64,000 nucleotides of DNA, taken from Limosilactobacillus sp. Lineage in GTDB: Bacteria > Bacillota > Bacilli > Lactobacillales > Lactobacillaceae. The stretch lies in NCBI RefSeq assembly GCF_022482365.1, contig NZ_JAKVPE010000001.1, positions 1,302,001 to 1,366,000 on the forward strand. Direction: 5' to 3'. This document shows positions 34,761 through 43,270 of the stretch, one piece after another. The notes under the pieces are model-generated. The model was not told where the DNA came from, ran no database searches, and saw only the letters and a program-made list of their open reading frames with translations. The translations under genes and the position numbers were made by a program. Within the stretch, counting starts at the first letter, position 1. Each line of letters begins with the position of its first letter.

Positions 34761-36039
34761 CCCTGATTCCCTCTTTCAGTTGAAATACGTGCCCGCGCGG
34801 CTGCTTGACCGACAATTGACCAGACGTGGTCGTCAGGAGCCAGTCAACATTCCGGTAGCGGTGCATGCGAAGCTTTTCTTCGCCCCAACCGTCAGTAATA
34901 ATCACGATCACCGCCCCGGTGCGGGAGACGTGGTGATCACGCAGGTAGTCAAAAATCGCCTGGAAGCTGGTGCCGCCACCGCCTTGACGCTGCCATTCAA
35001 TCTGATGACCACTGCGCAGCCGTTGTCCCGGGCCATACACCTTCGCATCAAAAGAATAGACGGTTACCATCGGGCGTTCGCGAGCAACCAGGTTCCGAAT
35101 TTCAGCCAGCGCCCGGCGGATCTCAGCATCGGTCATCGAACCAGAATTATCAACGAAGATTCGCAAGTCGGCAGTCTGGTGGCTGACCTGACCGGGCAGA
35201 TCCATACGCAACGGTTGACGCCGATTGAAACGTGCCCGCGACTTCTCCTTGCCCCGGGTGATCTTGCCGACCTGGTGACGAAGAACCGACTGCCAGTCGA
35301 AAGCAGCCGACTGGCGGGGACCGGTCAGCTGCTGTACTACCTCACCCGGCAACAAACCCCGATCGCGCTTGGGGGTCTGCTGCCAGGCGTGGCGCAGGAC
35401 TCGTCGCAGATTAGCCAGGCGAATCTGTTGACTCCCCTGGCTGGCCTGGCCGACGGACGTGCGCCAGCCCTGGTGGCCGTCCGTCCCCAGCGCCGATTGT
35501 TGCCCATGACCCTGACCGCTTAAGCGCAGGCCACCCTTCTTTAAGCGTTCCTGCTCCTCAACCGTGGTGTTTTCCAGCAGGATGAGATATTCCTGCGAAT
35601 CCAGGCGGGCGGGAACCCGCTTCCGCAGCAGGCGTCTTAACTGCGCCAACGTGGCCGTGCTGGTGGGCGCTGCCGCTAGGTACTGATTAACCGCCACGTC
35701 GGTTGCCACCTTGACCATGTCGGGATGCGGGTGCTGAGCATAACGCAGCGGATGTTGCCAAAGCACGTGCAACGCTTCGTGGGCCAGCAGCGTCTGCTGA
35801 TCATCGGTGCGTAGTTGCAAAAACTGGTCCGGATTGATCCTCAAAATTAGCTGATCCCCTTGCCAGGCAAGTTCCGCGGTGGCGGCTTGATCGGGATCGT
35901 AGGAACGGGGCAGCTGGAGCAAAACTTCGCCCAGGAACCGGTGACTCTGGAGCAGCTGAACCACCGCCCGGGTTGCTTGATCCGCAGCAGTTGTGTCTTG
36001 CCGTTTCTGATGGTGAAATAAGCGGTCTAAAAAGCTCAT
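34705..36039 (-). CDS. VWA-like metallopeptidase-domain protein
   Basis: A 444-residue protein of the COG3864 type: an N-terminal putative metallopeptidase domain with HEALHVLWQHPLRY (HExxH-like), a variable middle (about 150-260), and a C-terminal VWA-like domain with a complete MIDAS opening (RIFVDNSGSMTDAEI) and VVIIITDGWGEE. It overlaps the AAA ATPase gene by one base (TGATG) and is the usual partner of such MoxR-like ATPases. Such pairs are thought to work as chaperone or metal-insertion complexes. The client is unknown. Confidence 0.88.
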   Translation of the reverse strand: MSFLDRLFHHQKRQDTTAADQATRAVVQLLQSHRFLGEVLLQLPRSYDPDQAATAELAWQGDQLILRINPDQFLQLRTDDQQTLLAHEALHVLWQHPLRYAQHPHPDMVKVATDVAVNQYLAAAPTSTATLAQLRRLLRKRVPARLDSQEYLILLENTTVEEQERLKKGGLRLSGQGHGQQSALGTDGHQGWRTSVGQASQGSQQIRLANLRRVLRHAWQQTPKRDRGLLPGEVVQQLTGPRQSAAFDWQSVLRHQVGKITRGKEKSRARFNRRQPLRMDLPGQVSHQTADLRIFVDNSGSMTDAEIRRALAEIRNLVARERPMVTVYSFDAKVYGPGQRLRSGHQIEWQRQGGGGTSFQAIFDYLRDHHVSRTGAVIVIITDGWGEEKLRMHRYRNVDWLLTTTSGQLSVKQPRGHVFQLKEGIRDDKHFESTGDAAGPDPQR

Positions 36040-37196
36040 CAGCGATTGTCTCCCCGCGTTGCAATCACGGCCAGTTGCTGGTAAAGCTGGGCCACTGCAC
36101 CAGCGGGTTCCTCCTTAGCCCGTTCATACATTGGCTGAAGAATGTTGTCCAGCCGCTCCCCTATTGATTGAGCAAGGGCATACTGACCGTCCGGGCTCAC
36201 CATCGCCAGCAAGGCCCCAAAATGCTGGGCGCCGGCCTCCGAACTCAACGGCTGGCCTGAGTCATCCCTGATCCAATCTCGCAGGAGGGCCAGCTTGGTT
36301 GCATCGTCAACGGACCGAAATTCGTCCCGACTGCTTTCCTTAGTCTGCAGCTCTTCGACGGTCAAACCGCGGCCGTGTGCCAGGACAAACTGAGCAAAGG
36401 AGGCCCCCACTTCGGTCCCCAGATCACCGCTGAAGAGGTCGGCGGCCAAAGATTTTTGAATCTCGGCCGGTAACTGAGCCAGCTGGTCCAGGTTCTTGGC
36501 AACCCGTTCCCAGGCCCGGGGTGTCGGGTGAAGGTCCTGCTCATCCCGATTAATAATTGACAGTCGCTCCGGATAGGTGGTCAGGTAATCGACAACCATC
36601 GAATTGAGGCCAACCGATCGGGCCCAGGAGAGCCATTCGGCGGTCGAAGTGGTCATCACCAGTCGAACGGTCCGATCCTTGATCGCCGCGTCTGCGATCG
36701 CCACGTCATACTCACTCTCGGTGAAGCCAGCCATGGTCGCGTCGGGATTTTCGGCAATCACGATCCGAACAGTCTCCGGCAGACGCAGGGCGTTGATCCG
36801 CCGCTGCAAGACCAGGTTCATCAATTCGCTCTGGACGGCCTGACTGCCCCGGTTGAACTCGTCTAAGAACCAAACGATTGGTTTATCCGGATGGGCCTCG
36901 GCGAACTTGATGATGCTGACCAGGGTTTCCGAATAACCGTACTGGACGTTTGCCAGCCGGCCATAGTGCCGAGTCTCGACAAAGGAGTCACTGGTCAACG
37001 GTGGCACCGGGATTGCCAGGTCACCCTTCTCGCTCAGGCTCACCACGGTCGTGTATAGCTGGGCTCCCATCTTAGCAGCCACTTCCTCCACCAGGGCGGA
37101 TTTCCCGATCCCCGCGTCACCGACAATGTTGGGAACGTTGCCCGCACGGAGCACCAGTGGAACGGCGATTAATAGTTGTTGATATGTTAAGGCCAT
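36039..37196 (-). CDS. MoxR-type AAA+ ATPase
   Basis: A 385-residue AAA_5/MoxR ATPase: Walker A (VGDAGIGKSALVEEVAA), Walker B with Glu-Asp-like DEFNR (VWFLDEFNRGSQAVQ), sensor segment (VRIVIAENPD) and an alpha-helical C-terminal lid. Together with the VWA protein it forms the known MoxR-VWA functional pair, implicated in complex assembly and stress. It starts 5 bases after the DNA glycosylase stop and has GGAAGG upstream of the ATG, so the four genes from the glycosylase onward may be one transcript. Confidence 0.92.
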   Translation of the reverse strand: MALTYQQLLIAVPLVLRAGNVPNIVGDAGIGKSALVEEVAAKMGAQLYTTVVSLSEKGDLAIPVPPLTSDSFVETRHYGRLANVQYGYSETLVSIIKFAEAHPDKPIVWFLDEFNRGSQAVQSELMNLVLQRRINALRLPETVRIVIAENPDATMAGFTESEYDVAIADAAIKDRTVRLVMTTSTAEWLSWARSVGLNSMVVDYLTTYPERLSIINRDEQDLHPTPRAWERVAKNLDQLAQLPAEIQKSLAADLFSGDLGTEVGASFAQFVLAHGRGLTVEELQTKESSRDEFRSVDDATKLALLRDWIRDDSGQPLSSEAGAQHFGALLAMVSPDGQYALAQSIGERLDNILQPMYERAKEEPAGAVAQLYQQLAVIATRGDNR

Positions 37197-37201
37197 CTCA
37201 T

Positions 37202-37834
37202 TCAGTCCTTCCAGCCGTGTTTTTCTAAGTCCATCTCCCGCTTACGCATCCCCGAAACGTAGGGGTTGCCGGCAACGAAGAAGCGGCGCGGCTTGGCACC
37301 ATCCTTGCCTGCCAGGTTAACCCCGATTCGGGCCGTCGTGATTATTTCCCGGGGAATTTTAAAATTTTCCAAGTCCACGTAGAGGGGGCTGTCCTCCATC
37401 GGCTGCCCATCTAGCCGGCGCGAACTGATTCCCAGCGCCTGAACCAGTTTGGCAGGGCCATTGGTAAGGTTGATCCCGGTCATTTGGCGATGCTTTCTCA
37501 TTAAATCAATGCCCTCACAGGGCTCGATCCCCCGCAACAAAATCCCCTGCGGCTCTTCTTTGTCTTGAACAACGATGTCGAAGCAGTAACGGCCACGAAT
37601 CTGGTAGAGGTAGATGTCGCCCGGCATGCCGTAAAGGGAAGCGGTATAGTTGGTACGGCGGCCATTAAAGGCGTGGGAGGCCGAATCGTTTTCACCTAGA
37701 TAGGCCTCGGCTTCGACAATGTAGCCGCTGGTCTTACCGTCCGGACCCGTGTAACACACCCGCTTGCCCAGCAGGTTCTTGGCAATTTCTACAGTTGGCC
37801 GGCCGGTGAAAAATTGTTGATATTTCGTCAGCAT
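37202..37834 (-). CDS. DNA-3-methyladenine glycosylase (AAG/MPG family)
   Basis: A 210-residue alkyladenine glycosylase. Seen: catalytic Glu region (SGYIVEAEAYLGENDSASHA), the damaged-base pocket (YGMPGDIYLYQIRGRYCFD) and the LTNGPAKLVQALGI block of the family. It excises alkylated purines as the first step of base-excision repair. It heads the MoxR-VWA cluster in the same orientation and is divergent from a DUF488 gene. GAGGGGGAA precedes the ATG. Confidence 0.93.
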   Translation of the reverse strand: MLTKYQQFFTGRPTVEIAKNLLGKRVCYTGPDGKTSGYIVEAEAYLGENDSASHAFNGRRTNYTASLYGMPGDIYLYQIRGRYCFDIVVQDKEEPQGILLRGIEPCEGIDLMRKHRQMTGINLTNGPAKLVQALGISSRRLDGQPMEDSPLYVDLENFKIPREIITTARIGVNLAGKDGAKPRRFFVAGNPYVSGMRKREMDLEKHGWKD

Positions 37835-37897
37835 CGTTTAACTTCCCCCTCAAAGATACTATTCTTAAGGTACCACGAAACGAAAGAAGCGACAGTA

Positions 37898-38269
37898 ATG
37901 GAACTCAAAATTGAACGAATTTATACCAAGCCCGCCGACCTAAATGGCTACCGCATCCTCGTCGACCGGCTCTGGCCGCGCGGCATTTTCAAGGATAACG
38001 CCCACCTCGACAGCTGGCTCAAGGAGGTCGGCCCCAGCACCGAATTGCGGAAATGGTTCGGCCACGATCCCGCCAAGTATGCGGGATTCAAGGAACGCTA
38101 CCTGCAAGAGCTGGCGGCTAATCCGGCTTATGACCAGCTCAAGGATTTGGTGAGCCAGCAATTGCCAAAGCAAAACGTGATCCTTTTGTACGGGGCCAAG
38201 GACGAGCAGCATAATCAGGCGGTTATTCTTCGCCACCAATTAGTTGCTGATCTCAAATTAGAACAATAA
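37898..38269 (+). CDS. DUF488 family protein (YeaO-like)
   Basis: A 123-residue soluble protein with the DUF488 opening (IYTKPADLNGYRILVDRLWP) and internal WLKEVGPSTELRKWFGHDP; the conserved Arg/Trp residues fit the family. The function of DUF488 is not established. The start is the ATG at 37898; the upstream open frame lacks a ribosome site at its ATG. Divergent from the glycosylase gene; a bidirectional terminator follows. Confidence 0.9.
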   Translation: MELKIERIYTKPADLNGYRILVDRLWPRGIFKDNAHLDSWLKEVGPSTELRKWFGHDPAKYAGFKERYLQELAANPAYDQLKDLVSQQLPKQNVILLYGAKDEQHNQAVILRHQLVADLKLEQ

Positions 38270-38306
38270 GAGGATCTCCAGCATTATTCTGTGCCCGGAT
38301 CCTCTT
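38268..38306. terminator. Intrinsic terminator, bidirectional
   Basis: AAGAGGATC / GATCCTCTT arms around a 21-base loop, between convergent genes. Confidence 0.75.
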
Positions 38307-38309
38307 AAC

Positions 38310-38627
38310 TCAATTCAATAGCTGCAATCCCGCCTGTAAGACATCACCGTCCACACTGGTCGTCAGGAATCGCTGCATCGGCGTCTCGCTGTGCCGGTCC
38401 TTAAAGGCCAGCGGCTCGGCGGCCAGGATCACCGCCGTCAGGTTGTTTTCGGTCATTAACAGCTGGCCGGGGCCCGTGTACTTGCCCTTGGTGTGCTTGC
38501 CAATGCGCCAGACGTGGAGCTTGGCGTTGCCGGCAGGGTCCAGCTTTAACTGGTACTTGCCATTAGCGTCCATTTCGACCGGGATACAGGTAAACTTCAG
38601 CACCTTGTACTTTCCCTTTTTGCTCAT
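38310..38627 (-). CDS. Small hypothetical protein
   Basis: A 105-residue basic protein, no spans or signal, rich in beta-strand-like segments and Lys. No domain is recognised. The start is the ATG at 38627 with AAGGTGG 8 bases upstream; a GTG twelve bases earlier is a weaker option. It is a single gene between a terminator and the divergent NAD(P)HX epimerase gene. Codon use matches neighbours. Function unknown. Confidence 0.72.
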   Translation of the reverse strand: MSKKGKYKVLKFTCIPVEMDANGKYQLKLDPAGNAKLHVWRIGKHTKGKYTGPGQLLMTENNLTAVILAAEPLAFKDRHSETPMQRFLTTSVDGDVLQAGLQLLN

Positions 38628-38745
38628 TCTTTTTGCCACCTTTGTTTAATTTGCTTTCTATTTTAATCAATTTTGTGCTAACTGTCACATTATCATCCCC
38701 GCCGATTAGTGCTACAGTTAAGGTAAATGAATGGGGGAATGATTT

Positions 38746-39387
38746 ATGAATAAAACACCGATTACCGCCGAACAAATGCGGCACTACGATTCCTACACAA
38801 TCAACACAATTGGCATCCCGTCACTGGTGCTGATGGAGCGGGCCGCCCTGGCCGTCCGCGATGAGATTCTACATGCCTTCCCGCTTTACCTCGACCGAGT
38901 CGTTGTCGTCGCCGGCAGCGGCAACAACGGTGGAGACGGGCTCGACGTCGCCCGGCTTCTGCACATTGCCGGGGTCCACGTAACGATTCTCAACGTCGGC
39001 AACCCGGACCACGCCTCGGATGAGCATCAGGTTCAGGATAAGATCTGCCAATACTACCAGATCCCCGAAACAACCGACCTGACCGTCCTCAAGCGGGCAA
39101 CCCTGGTCGTCGACGCCATGTTCGGAATCGGCATTGACCGGCCCGTCACCGGTGCCTACGCCGACGCGATCAAGGCCATCAACGCCAGTGACGCCCTGGT
39201 CGTTGCCGTGGACATGCCATCCGGCATCAACACCGACACCGGCGAGGTTATGGGCGTTGCCGTCAAGGCGGATGCCACCGTCACCTTTGCCTTCAACAAG
39301 GTCGGGCTGACCAAGAATGACGGTGCCAAGTACGCCGGCCGGATCATCATCGCCGACGACATGGGCACCTACGCCGTGGATGATTAA
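38746..39387 (+). CDS. nnrE: NAD(P)H-hydrate epimerase (YjeF N-terminal domain)
   Basis: A 213-residue YjeF_N protein that interconverts R- and S-NAD(P)HX, repairing hydrated cofactors for the dehydratase NnrD. Seen: the glycine-rich SAM/NAD-like loop (VVVAGSGNNGGDGLDVAR), the catalytic Asp region (LVVDAMFGIGIDRPV) and MPSGINTDTGEVMG. The C-terminal dehydratase domain found in fused YjeF proteins is absent, so NnrD must be separate. It is transcribed alone; a strong terminator follows. Confidence 0.93.
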   Translation: MNKTPITAEQMRHYDSYTINTIGIPSLVLMERAALAVRDEILHAFPLYLDRVVVVAGSGNNGGDGLDVARLLHIAGVHVTILNVGNPDHASDEHQVQDKICQYYQIPETTDLTVLKRATLVVDAMFGIGIDRPVTGAYADAIKAINASDALVVAVDMPSGINTDTGEVMGVAVKADATVTFAFNKVGLTKNDGAKYAGRIIIADDMGTYAVDD

Positions 39388-39395
39388 CTAAAAAT

Positions 39396-39434
39396 GAGGC
39401 CGGGAGAAAGAAATTTTCTCTCGGCCTCTTTTGC
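39396..39434 (+). terminator. Intrinsic terminator
   Basis: GAGGCCGGGAGAAA / TTTTCTCTCGGCCTC hairpin followed by TTTTGC and T-rich sequence, immediately after nnrE. Confidence 0.9.
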
Positions 39435-39450
39435 TTTTTCGAATATTGGA

Positions 39451-39573
39451 AAGATAACGTGGAAAACAACCGTGGGGCTAGTGTCTAGCTACGGACGAAA
39501 GCCGACGCCTTTAGCGTCGACTCCCGTCCTAGGCTAGCCATACGCCCCACTCTGGTGGTTGTTTCCCACTCAC
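39451..39573 (+). repeat. Structured intergenic repeat, copy 2
   Basis: Begins AGATAACGTGGAAAA and ends GTTTCCCACTCAC. Outer stem GTGGAAAACAACC with GGTTGTTTCCCAC (12 of 13), then GTGGGGC/GCCCCAC, conserved unpaired TAGTGT opposite CCATAC, CTAGC/GCTAG, GGACG/CGTCC and an apical GACGC/GCGTC hairpin. It retains the motifs of copy 1 with different but complementary stems. Located between the convergent nnrE and hisS genes. Confidence 0.75.
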
Positions 39574-39583
39574 ATTTTTTAGT

Positions 39584-40861
39584 TTACTTAAGGTACTTAG
39601 CCGGATCAGCCACGAAGTCCTTCACACTGACCTCAACGCTGTCCTTGGTGGCCGCGTTCTTCAATTGGAACTGACCCTCGTCGACTTCCCGACTGCCGAA
39701 GACGGCGAAGTACTTGGCGTTGCGCCGGAAGGCTTCCTTGATCTGCTTACCGACCTTGACGCCGCTGTAATCCTTGTCGGCCACGATGCCCTGCTGGCGA
39801 ACCTGGTTCAGAATGTCGAAGGCCAGGCCGTCACCCTTGTCATCAGCACTGGCAAAGAAGACGTCCAGAGTGTCCTTTGGCGCAAAGTCTGGATTTTCCT
39901 GCTGGAGGAGGAGCATCAGCCGCTCAACCCCCATGCCGAAGCCGATTCCACCTTCTTCGGGACCGCCGAGCTGCTTGATCAGGCCGTTGTAGCGTCCACC
40001 GGCACAGACCGTCGTGTAGCCGCCACCGAAGACCGGTGAGTCGGACATGATCTCGAAGATGGTGTGGTTGTAGTAATCCAGCCCCCGAACCATGTTGGTG
40101 TCGATCTCGTAATCAATTCCCAGTTGCTTGAGCAGGCTTTGAACCTGGTCAAAGTAGGATTGGGACTCCTCATCCAGATAGTCGAGGATGGATGGGGCGT
40201 CGGCCACGATCTTCTGGTCGCCTTCGTCCTTGCTGTCGAGGACCCGGAGCGGGTTGCGGTAGAGCCGGTCCTGGGAATCCTTGCTCAGTTCGTCATAGTG
40301 AGGCTTCAGGTAGTCAATCAAGGCCTGGCGGTAGTCCTCACGCACCTGCTTGTCACCCAGGGTGTTGATCGTCAGCTTGACGTTCGGCACACCGAAGCGT
40401 TTGAAGAGGGTCATCGCCATGGCAATAACCTCAACGTCAATCTGTGGTGACTCGTTGTTTAAGGCCTCCACCCCGATCTGGTGGAATTCACGCTGCCGGC
40501 CGGATTGTGGCCGTTCGTAACGGAACATTGGCCCCATGTAGTAAACCTTGTACGGTTTCGGGTATTCTGGACCGTAGAGTTTGTTTTCCACGTAGGCCCG
40601 GACAACCCCGGCCGTTCCCTCTGGGCGCAGGGCGATGTGACGATCACCCTTGTCGCGGAAATCGTACATTTCCTTTTCGACAATGTCGGACGTGTCCCCG
40701 ACGTTGCGGGAAAAGACGTTGTAGTCTTCAAACATCGGTGTCCGGATTCCCCGGTAGCCGAATTCATGGAAGACTTCCCGTGCGCTTGCCTCAACTTTTT
40801 CCCACAGGCCGGTCGTTCCCGGCAGCAGGTCTGCAGTACCCTTTGGTTTTTGATAATCCAT
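39584..40861 (-). CDS. hisS: Histidyl-tRNA synthetase
   Basis: A 425-residue class II synthetase. Seen: motif 1 area (PKGTADLLPGTTGLWEKVE), motif 2 (MGPMFRYERPQSGRQREFHQ), the His-specific histidine A motif (VRGLDYYNHTIFEIM) and motif 3 (GFGMGVERLMLLL). It charges tRNA-His. The start is the ATG at 40861 with GGGAGC upstream; the open frame extends into the T-box terminator but that is leader. In many lactobacilli hisS is followed by aspS; here it ends against a repeat and terminator, so it is monocistronic. Confidence 0.96.
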   Translation of the reverse strand: MDYQKPKGTADLLPGTTGLWEKVEASAREVFHEFGYRGIRTPMFEDYNVFSRNVGDTSDIVEKEMYDFRDKGDRHIALRPEGTAGVVRAYVENKLYGPEYPKPYKVYYMGPMFRYERPQSGRQREFHQIGVEALNNESPQIDVEVIAMAMTLFKRFGVPNVKLTINTLGDKQVREDYRQALIDYLKPHYDELSKDSQDRLYRNPLRVLDSKDEGDQKIVADAPSILDYLDEESQSYFDQVQSLLKQLGIDYEIDTNMVRGLDYYNHTIFEIMSDSPVFGGGYTTVCAGGRYNGLIKQLGGPEEGGIGFGMGVERLMLLLQQENPDFAPKDTLDVFFASADDKGDGLAFDILNQVRQQGIVADKDYSGVKVGKQIKEAFRRNAKYFAVFGSREVDEGQFQLKNAATKDSVEVSVKDFVADPAKYLK

Positions 40862-40895
40862 TTGATTTGCTCCCTTCGTGTCTTCGCGTTTTAAG

Positions 40896-41137
40896 TAGAA
40901 ATCGCCCTCCAAGGCCAATGCCTTAGAGGGCGATTTTAATCACTGTGCCACCTCTATTCGCAACGGCCTCACAACCGCTGCCTCAGGAAGTTGTCATAAC
41001 TTCGCGGCGATAACGGAGCCACCGGAGCGGGATACTAAGCATTTCCCCCGTCCAGCCAAGTAGAGGTGACTTAATGACGGCCGCCAGTTTTCAGCTGCCC
41101 TGGTTCTCTGCATCTTCTGCCGTCACTTTTTATTCTA
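40896..41137 (-). promoter_or_regulatory. T-box riboswitch leader of hisS
   Basis: On the minus strand: Stem I with AGAGAACC and CAGCTGAAAACTGG elements, the T-box sequence GAATAGAGGTGGCAC (40945-40959), and a terminator hairpin ATCGCCCTCTAAGG/CCTTGGAGGGCGAT followed by Ts (40899-40936). A His codon CAC at 41066-41068 sits in the expected specifier position (GTCACCTC). The antiterminator bulge reads TGGC rather than TGGG. Uncharged tRNA-His should promote readthrough into hisS. The specifier assignment is by analogy with other T-boxes, not by modelling. Confidence 0.88.
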
Positions 41138-41196
41138 CTGAACGCTTTTAAATTCATTAGTGATTCTACCATACCAAACAGCTGCGGTCTACCTTC

Positions 41197-42384
41197 TTAA
41201 GCCTGCGCCTGCATGTGGTGAACATGAATCAGGTAGGTCAGAACAATCCCCAGGGTGATAATCATCATCAAGAAGACGGAGATGAACAGGATCTGATAGT
41301 TTCCCTGCTCAATGACATAACCACCGTAGAGGGGCCCGATCGCCCGCCCGACCGAAATCGTGATGTTGAGCAGGCCCTGGTAGTGACCGGCCTCATTGAC
41401 GTCGGTCAGCTGGGCCACCCAGGCCGGCAGACCGGCAAAGCTAGTGGTCTCCCCGATCGTCAGAATCACAAAATCAACCACAAACGCCGCCAGGCTGCGG
41501 GCGAAGACCAGCAGCAGGAAGGAGAGGGCGAAGATGAAGATCCCCACGATGATCTGGCTTGAGAGCCGCACATAGGGACTGAGTTTGTTGACCAGCGGCT
41601 GACCGATGATGATCAGGATCCCGTTGAGGGTCCAAAGCATACTGTAGGCGTAGAACGGAATCCCCATGTTGGTCATGTGGACCGCCATCACGCTTTCCCA
41701 CAGGGAGTAGCTCAGGTGGATCGTCACCAGGTTCAACAGGATCAACCAGACCAGGGTGATTAATCGGCGGTGTTGGGCCGAACGCGCTCCACTTCTGGCT
41801 CGCATGGCAGCGGACTTCTTTGGCAAAACAATTCGCACGTTGAAGGTCAAGACGACCAGGATTGTCAGCAAAACGTAGAAGACGGTTGCCACGGCAAAGA
41901 CCAGCACTACGCTGATTGGCAGCAAAACACCAACCAGGAGCGTTCCGATGACCACCCCAATGTTGAAGGCCATGTAGATGTAGTTGAAGACGTAGCGGGA
42001 CGTCCGATCGCTGACCATTGAGCCGTAGGAATTGACGATCGTCGCGTTGATCCCATCCCCAAAGCTGTTCAGCATCATTAAAAGGGCAAACCAGGGCCAG
42101 GTGTGAATAAAGATCAGCAAAAAGATCGCCAAGGTGGACAGACTGACCCCCACCAGGGCCGTCTTATACTGACTCCAGTGGTCAAAGAGCCACCCTCCGC
42201 TGTAGTTGCCGGCCATCATGGCAATGGACATGAAGAGCATCACGATCCCCGCCGTTGTCAGGGTCTGGTGCAGGTAGTTGTGCATGTACATCGTGGTCAA
42301 TGGCCATAAGAAAGCCGCCCCGGTGTTGTTAAGCAGACTTGCCAGGGCGACCCATTTTAATTTAACGGTTGTTTTGGCTGTCAT
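41197..42384 (-). CDS. MFS transporter (multidrug efflux type)
   Basis: A 395-residue, 12-span major facilitator protein. Seen: the first-half loop GGWLFDHWSQYKTALVGVSL (MFS motif A-like) and a small basic inter-domain loop (PKKSAAMRARSGARSAQHRR). It resembles MdtH/YttB-type drug/H+ antiporters; the substrate is not inferable. It follows a 208-residue membrane-protein gene with a 14-base gap, implying one transcript, and ends upstream of the hisS leader. Confidence 0.85.
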   Translation of the reverse strand: MTAKTTVKLKWVALASLLNNTGAAFLWPLTTMYMHNYLHQTLTTAGIVMLFMSIAMMAGNYSGGWLFDHWSQYKTALVGVSLSTLAIFLLIFIHTWPWFALLMMLNSFGDGINATIVNSYGSMVSDRTSRYVFNYIYMAFNIGVVIGTLLVGVLLPISVVLVFAVATVFYVLLTILVVLTFNVRIVLPKKSAAMRARSGARSAQHRRLITLVWLILLNLVTIHLSYSLWESVMAVHMTNMGIPFYAYSMLWTLNGILIIIGQPLVNKLSPYVRLSSQIIVGIFIFALSFLLLVFARSLAAFVVDFVILTIGETTSFAGLPAWVAQLTDVNEAGHYQGLLNITISVGRAIGPLYGGYVIEQGNYQILFISVFLMMIITLGIVLTYLIHVHHMQAQA

Positions 42385-42398
42385 AATGATCGCTTATC

Positions 42399-43025
42399 CT
42401 AGCGTTGCTCAACCATTTCTGCCGATGGCACCCGCAGGAGCGTGTAGGCTGTCGACTGACGGTTAGCCCGCAAGCCAATCCCGTTGAGCGGCGTGTTGCG
42501 GTAGCGGACGGACATGACGGCAGCGAAGGCATGACCGGTGCGGGAGTCCTGCTTCTTGAGTTCCTTTTTATTCCACGGCAGGCCAACGGCGTTCAGAGGA
42601 ATAATTCGGTCGCTGTCCGCCACGGCGCCAAAACGTGAGTTGGTGACGTACTTGTTATTGCCGGACCAGTAAGTGTAGGAGACGATCGGGTGGCCACCAC
42701 CCTTGCTCCGGTTTGCCAGAACATAGTAGTAATCGTCCCCCCGATTATTGATCTGCAGGGCGTAGTATTTCGTGCTGACCTGTGCCTCGGCCCGGTTACC
42801 CAAATCAACCCTGTGGAAAAAGGTCGCGTGGGCCATTGCACCCAGCCAGATCAAGGACACGGCCAGTAAGGCGACGTAACGTAAGAACAGTTTCTTGTCA
42901 AAGGCCTTCTTGGTTTTCGCAATCAGCATCAACTGCTGAACCCGAATGTAGTGGATAACGTAGCAGAGAAAGGCGATCGCTAAAATCCATAGCAGCCAGC
43001 CCAGCCAATTCCAACTCATAATCAT
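42399..43025 (-). CDS. Lactobacillus-specific membrane protein (LVIS_2131-like)
   Basis: A 208-residue protein with two N-terminal membrane spans (about residues 9-28 and 48-68) and an external C-terminal domain (about 75-208) rich in Asn, Tyr and Arg. The layout resembles a lactobacillus-restricted uncharacterised family annotated as LVIS_2131-like; that name is from memory. It is cotranscribed with the MFS gene downstream. The ATG at 43025 has GGGAGAAG upstream; an ATG two codons later is equally possible. Function unknown. Confidence 0.78.
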   Translation of the reverse strand: MIMSWNWLGWLLWILAIAFLCYVIHYIRVQQLMLIAKTKKAFDKKLFLRYVALLAVSLIWLGAMAHATFFHRVDLGNRAEAQVSTKYYALQINNRGDDYYYVLANRSKGGGHPIVSYTYWSGNNKYVTNSRFGAVADSDRIIPLNAVGLPWNKKELKKQDSRTGHAFAAVMSVRYRNTPLNGIGLRANRQSTAYTLLRVPSAEMVEQR

Positions 43026-43177
43026 TCTTCTCCCATCGTAAAGTGTTTACCCTAAATTATCACACAAAAAGGCCGTAAAGTCCCGCCCTTTCCGTTGATA
43101 AGTAGCACAATTTTTCGATTTTTCTAAAGTTAAAGCGACCGCGTTGGTCAGATTTAAGAACTGTGCTAAACTTTATT

Positions 43178-43207
43178 TTGGTATAAAATAGGATCTTGTT
43201 CTATAAT
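43178..43207 (+). promoter_or_regulatory. Promoter of the 61-residue gene
   Basis: -35 TTGGTA (43178-43183) and perfect -10 TATAAT (43202-43207) with an 18-base spacer, about 60 bases before the ATG. The rest of 43026-43270 is AT-rich with no other feature seen. Confidence 0.75.
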
Positions 43208-43270
43208 TGGGCAGTAGTATTTAGGCATTGAATCTCTTAGTGAGGTTTGAACTAAGGAGGAATTGATTTC

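Noticed and set aside
40896-41137. Palindromic region upstream of hisS considered as a repeat element
   Set aside because: It carries T-box, Stem I and terminator features and belongs to hisS.
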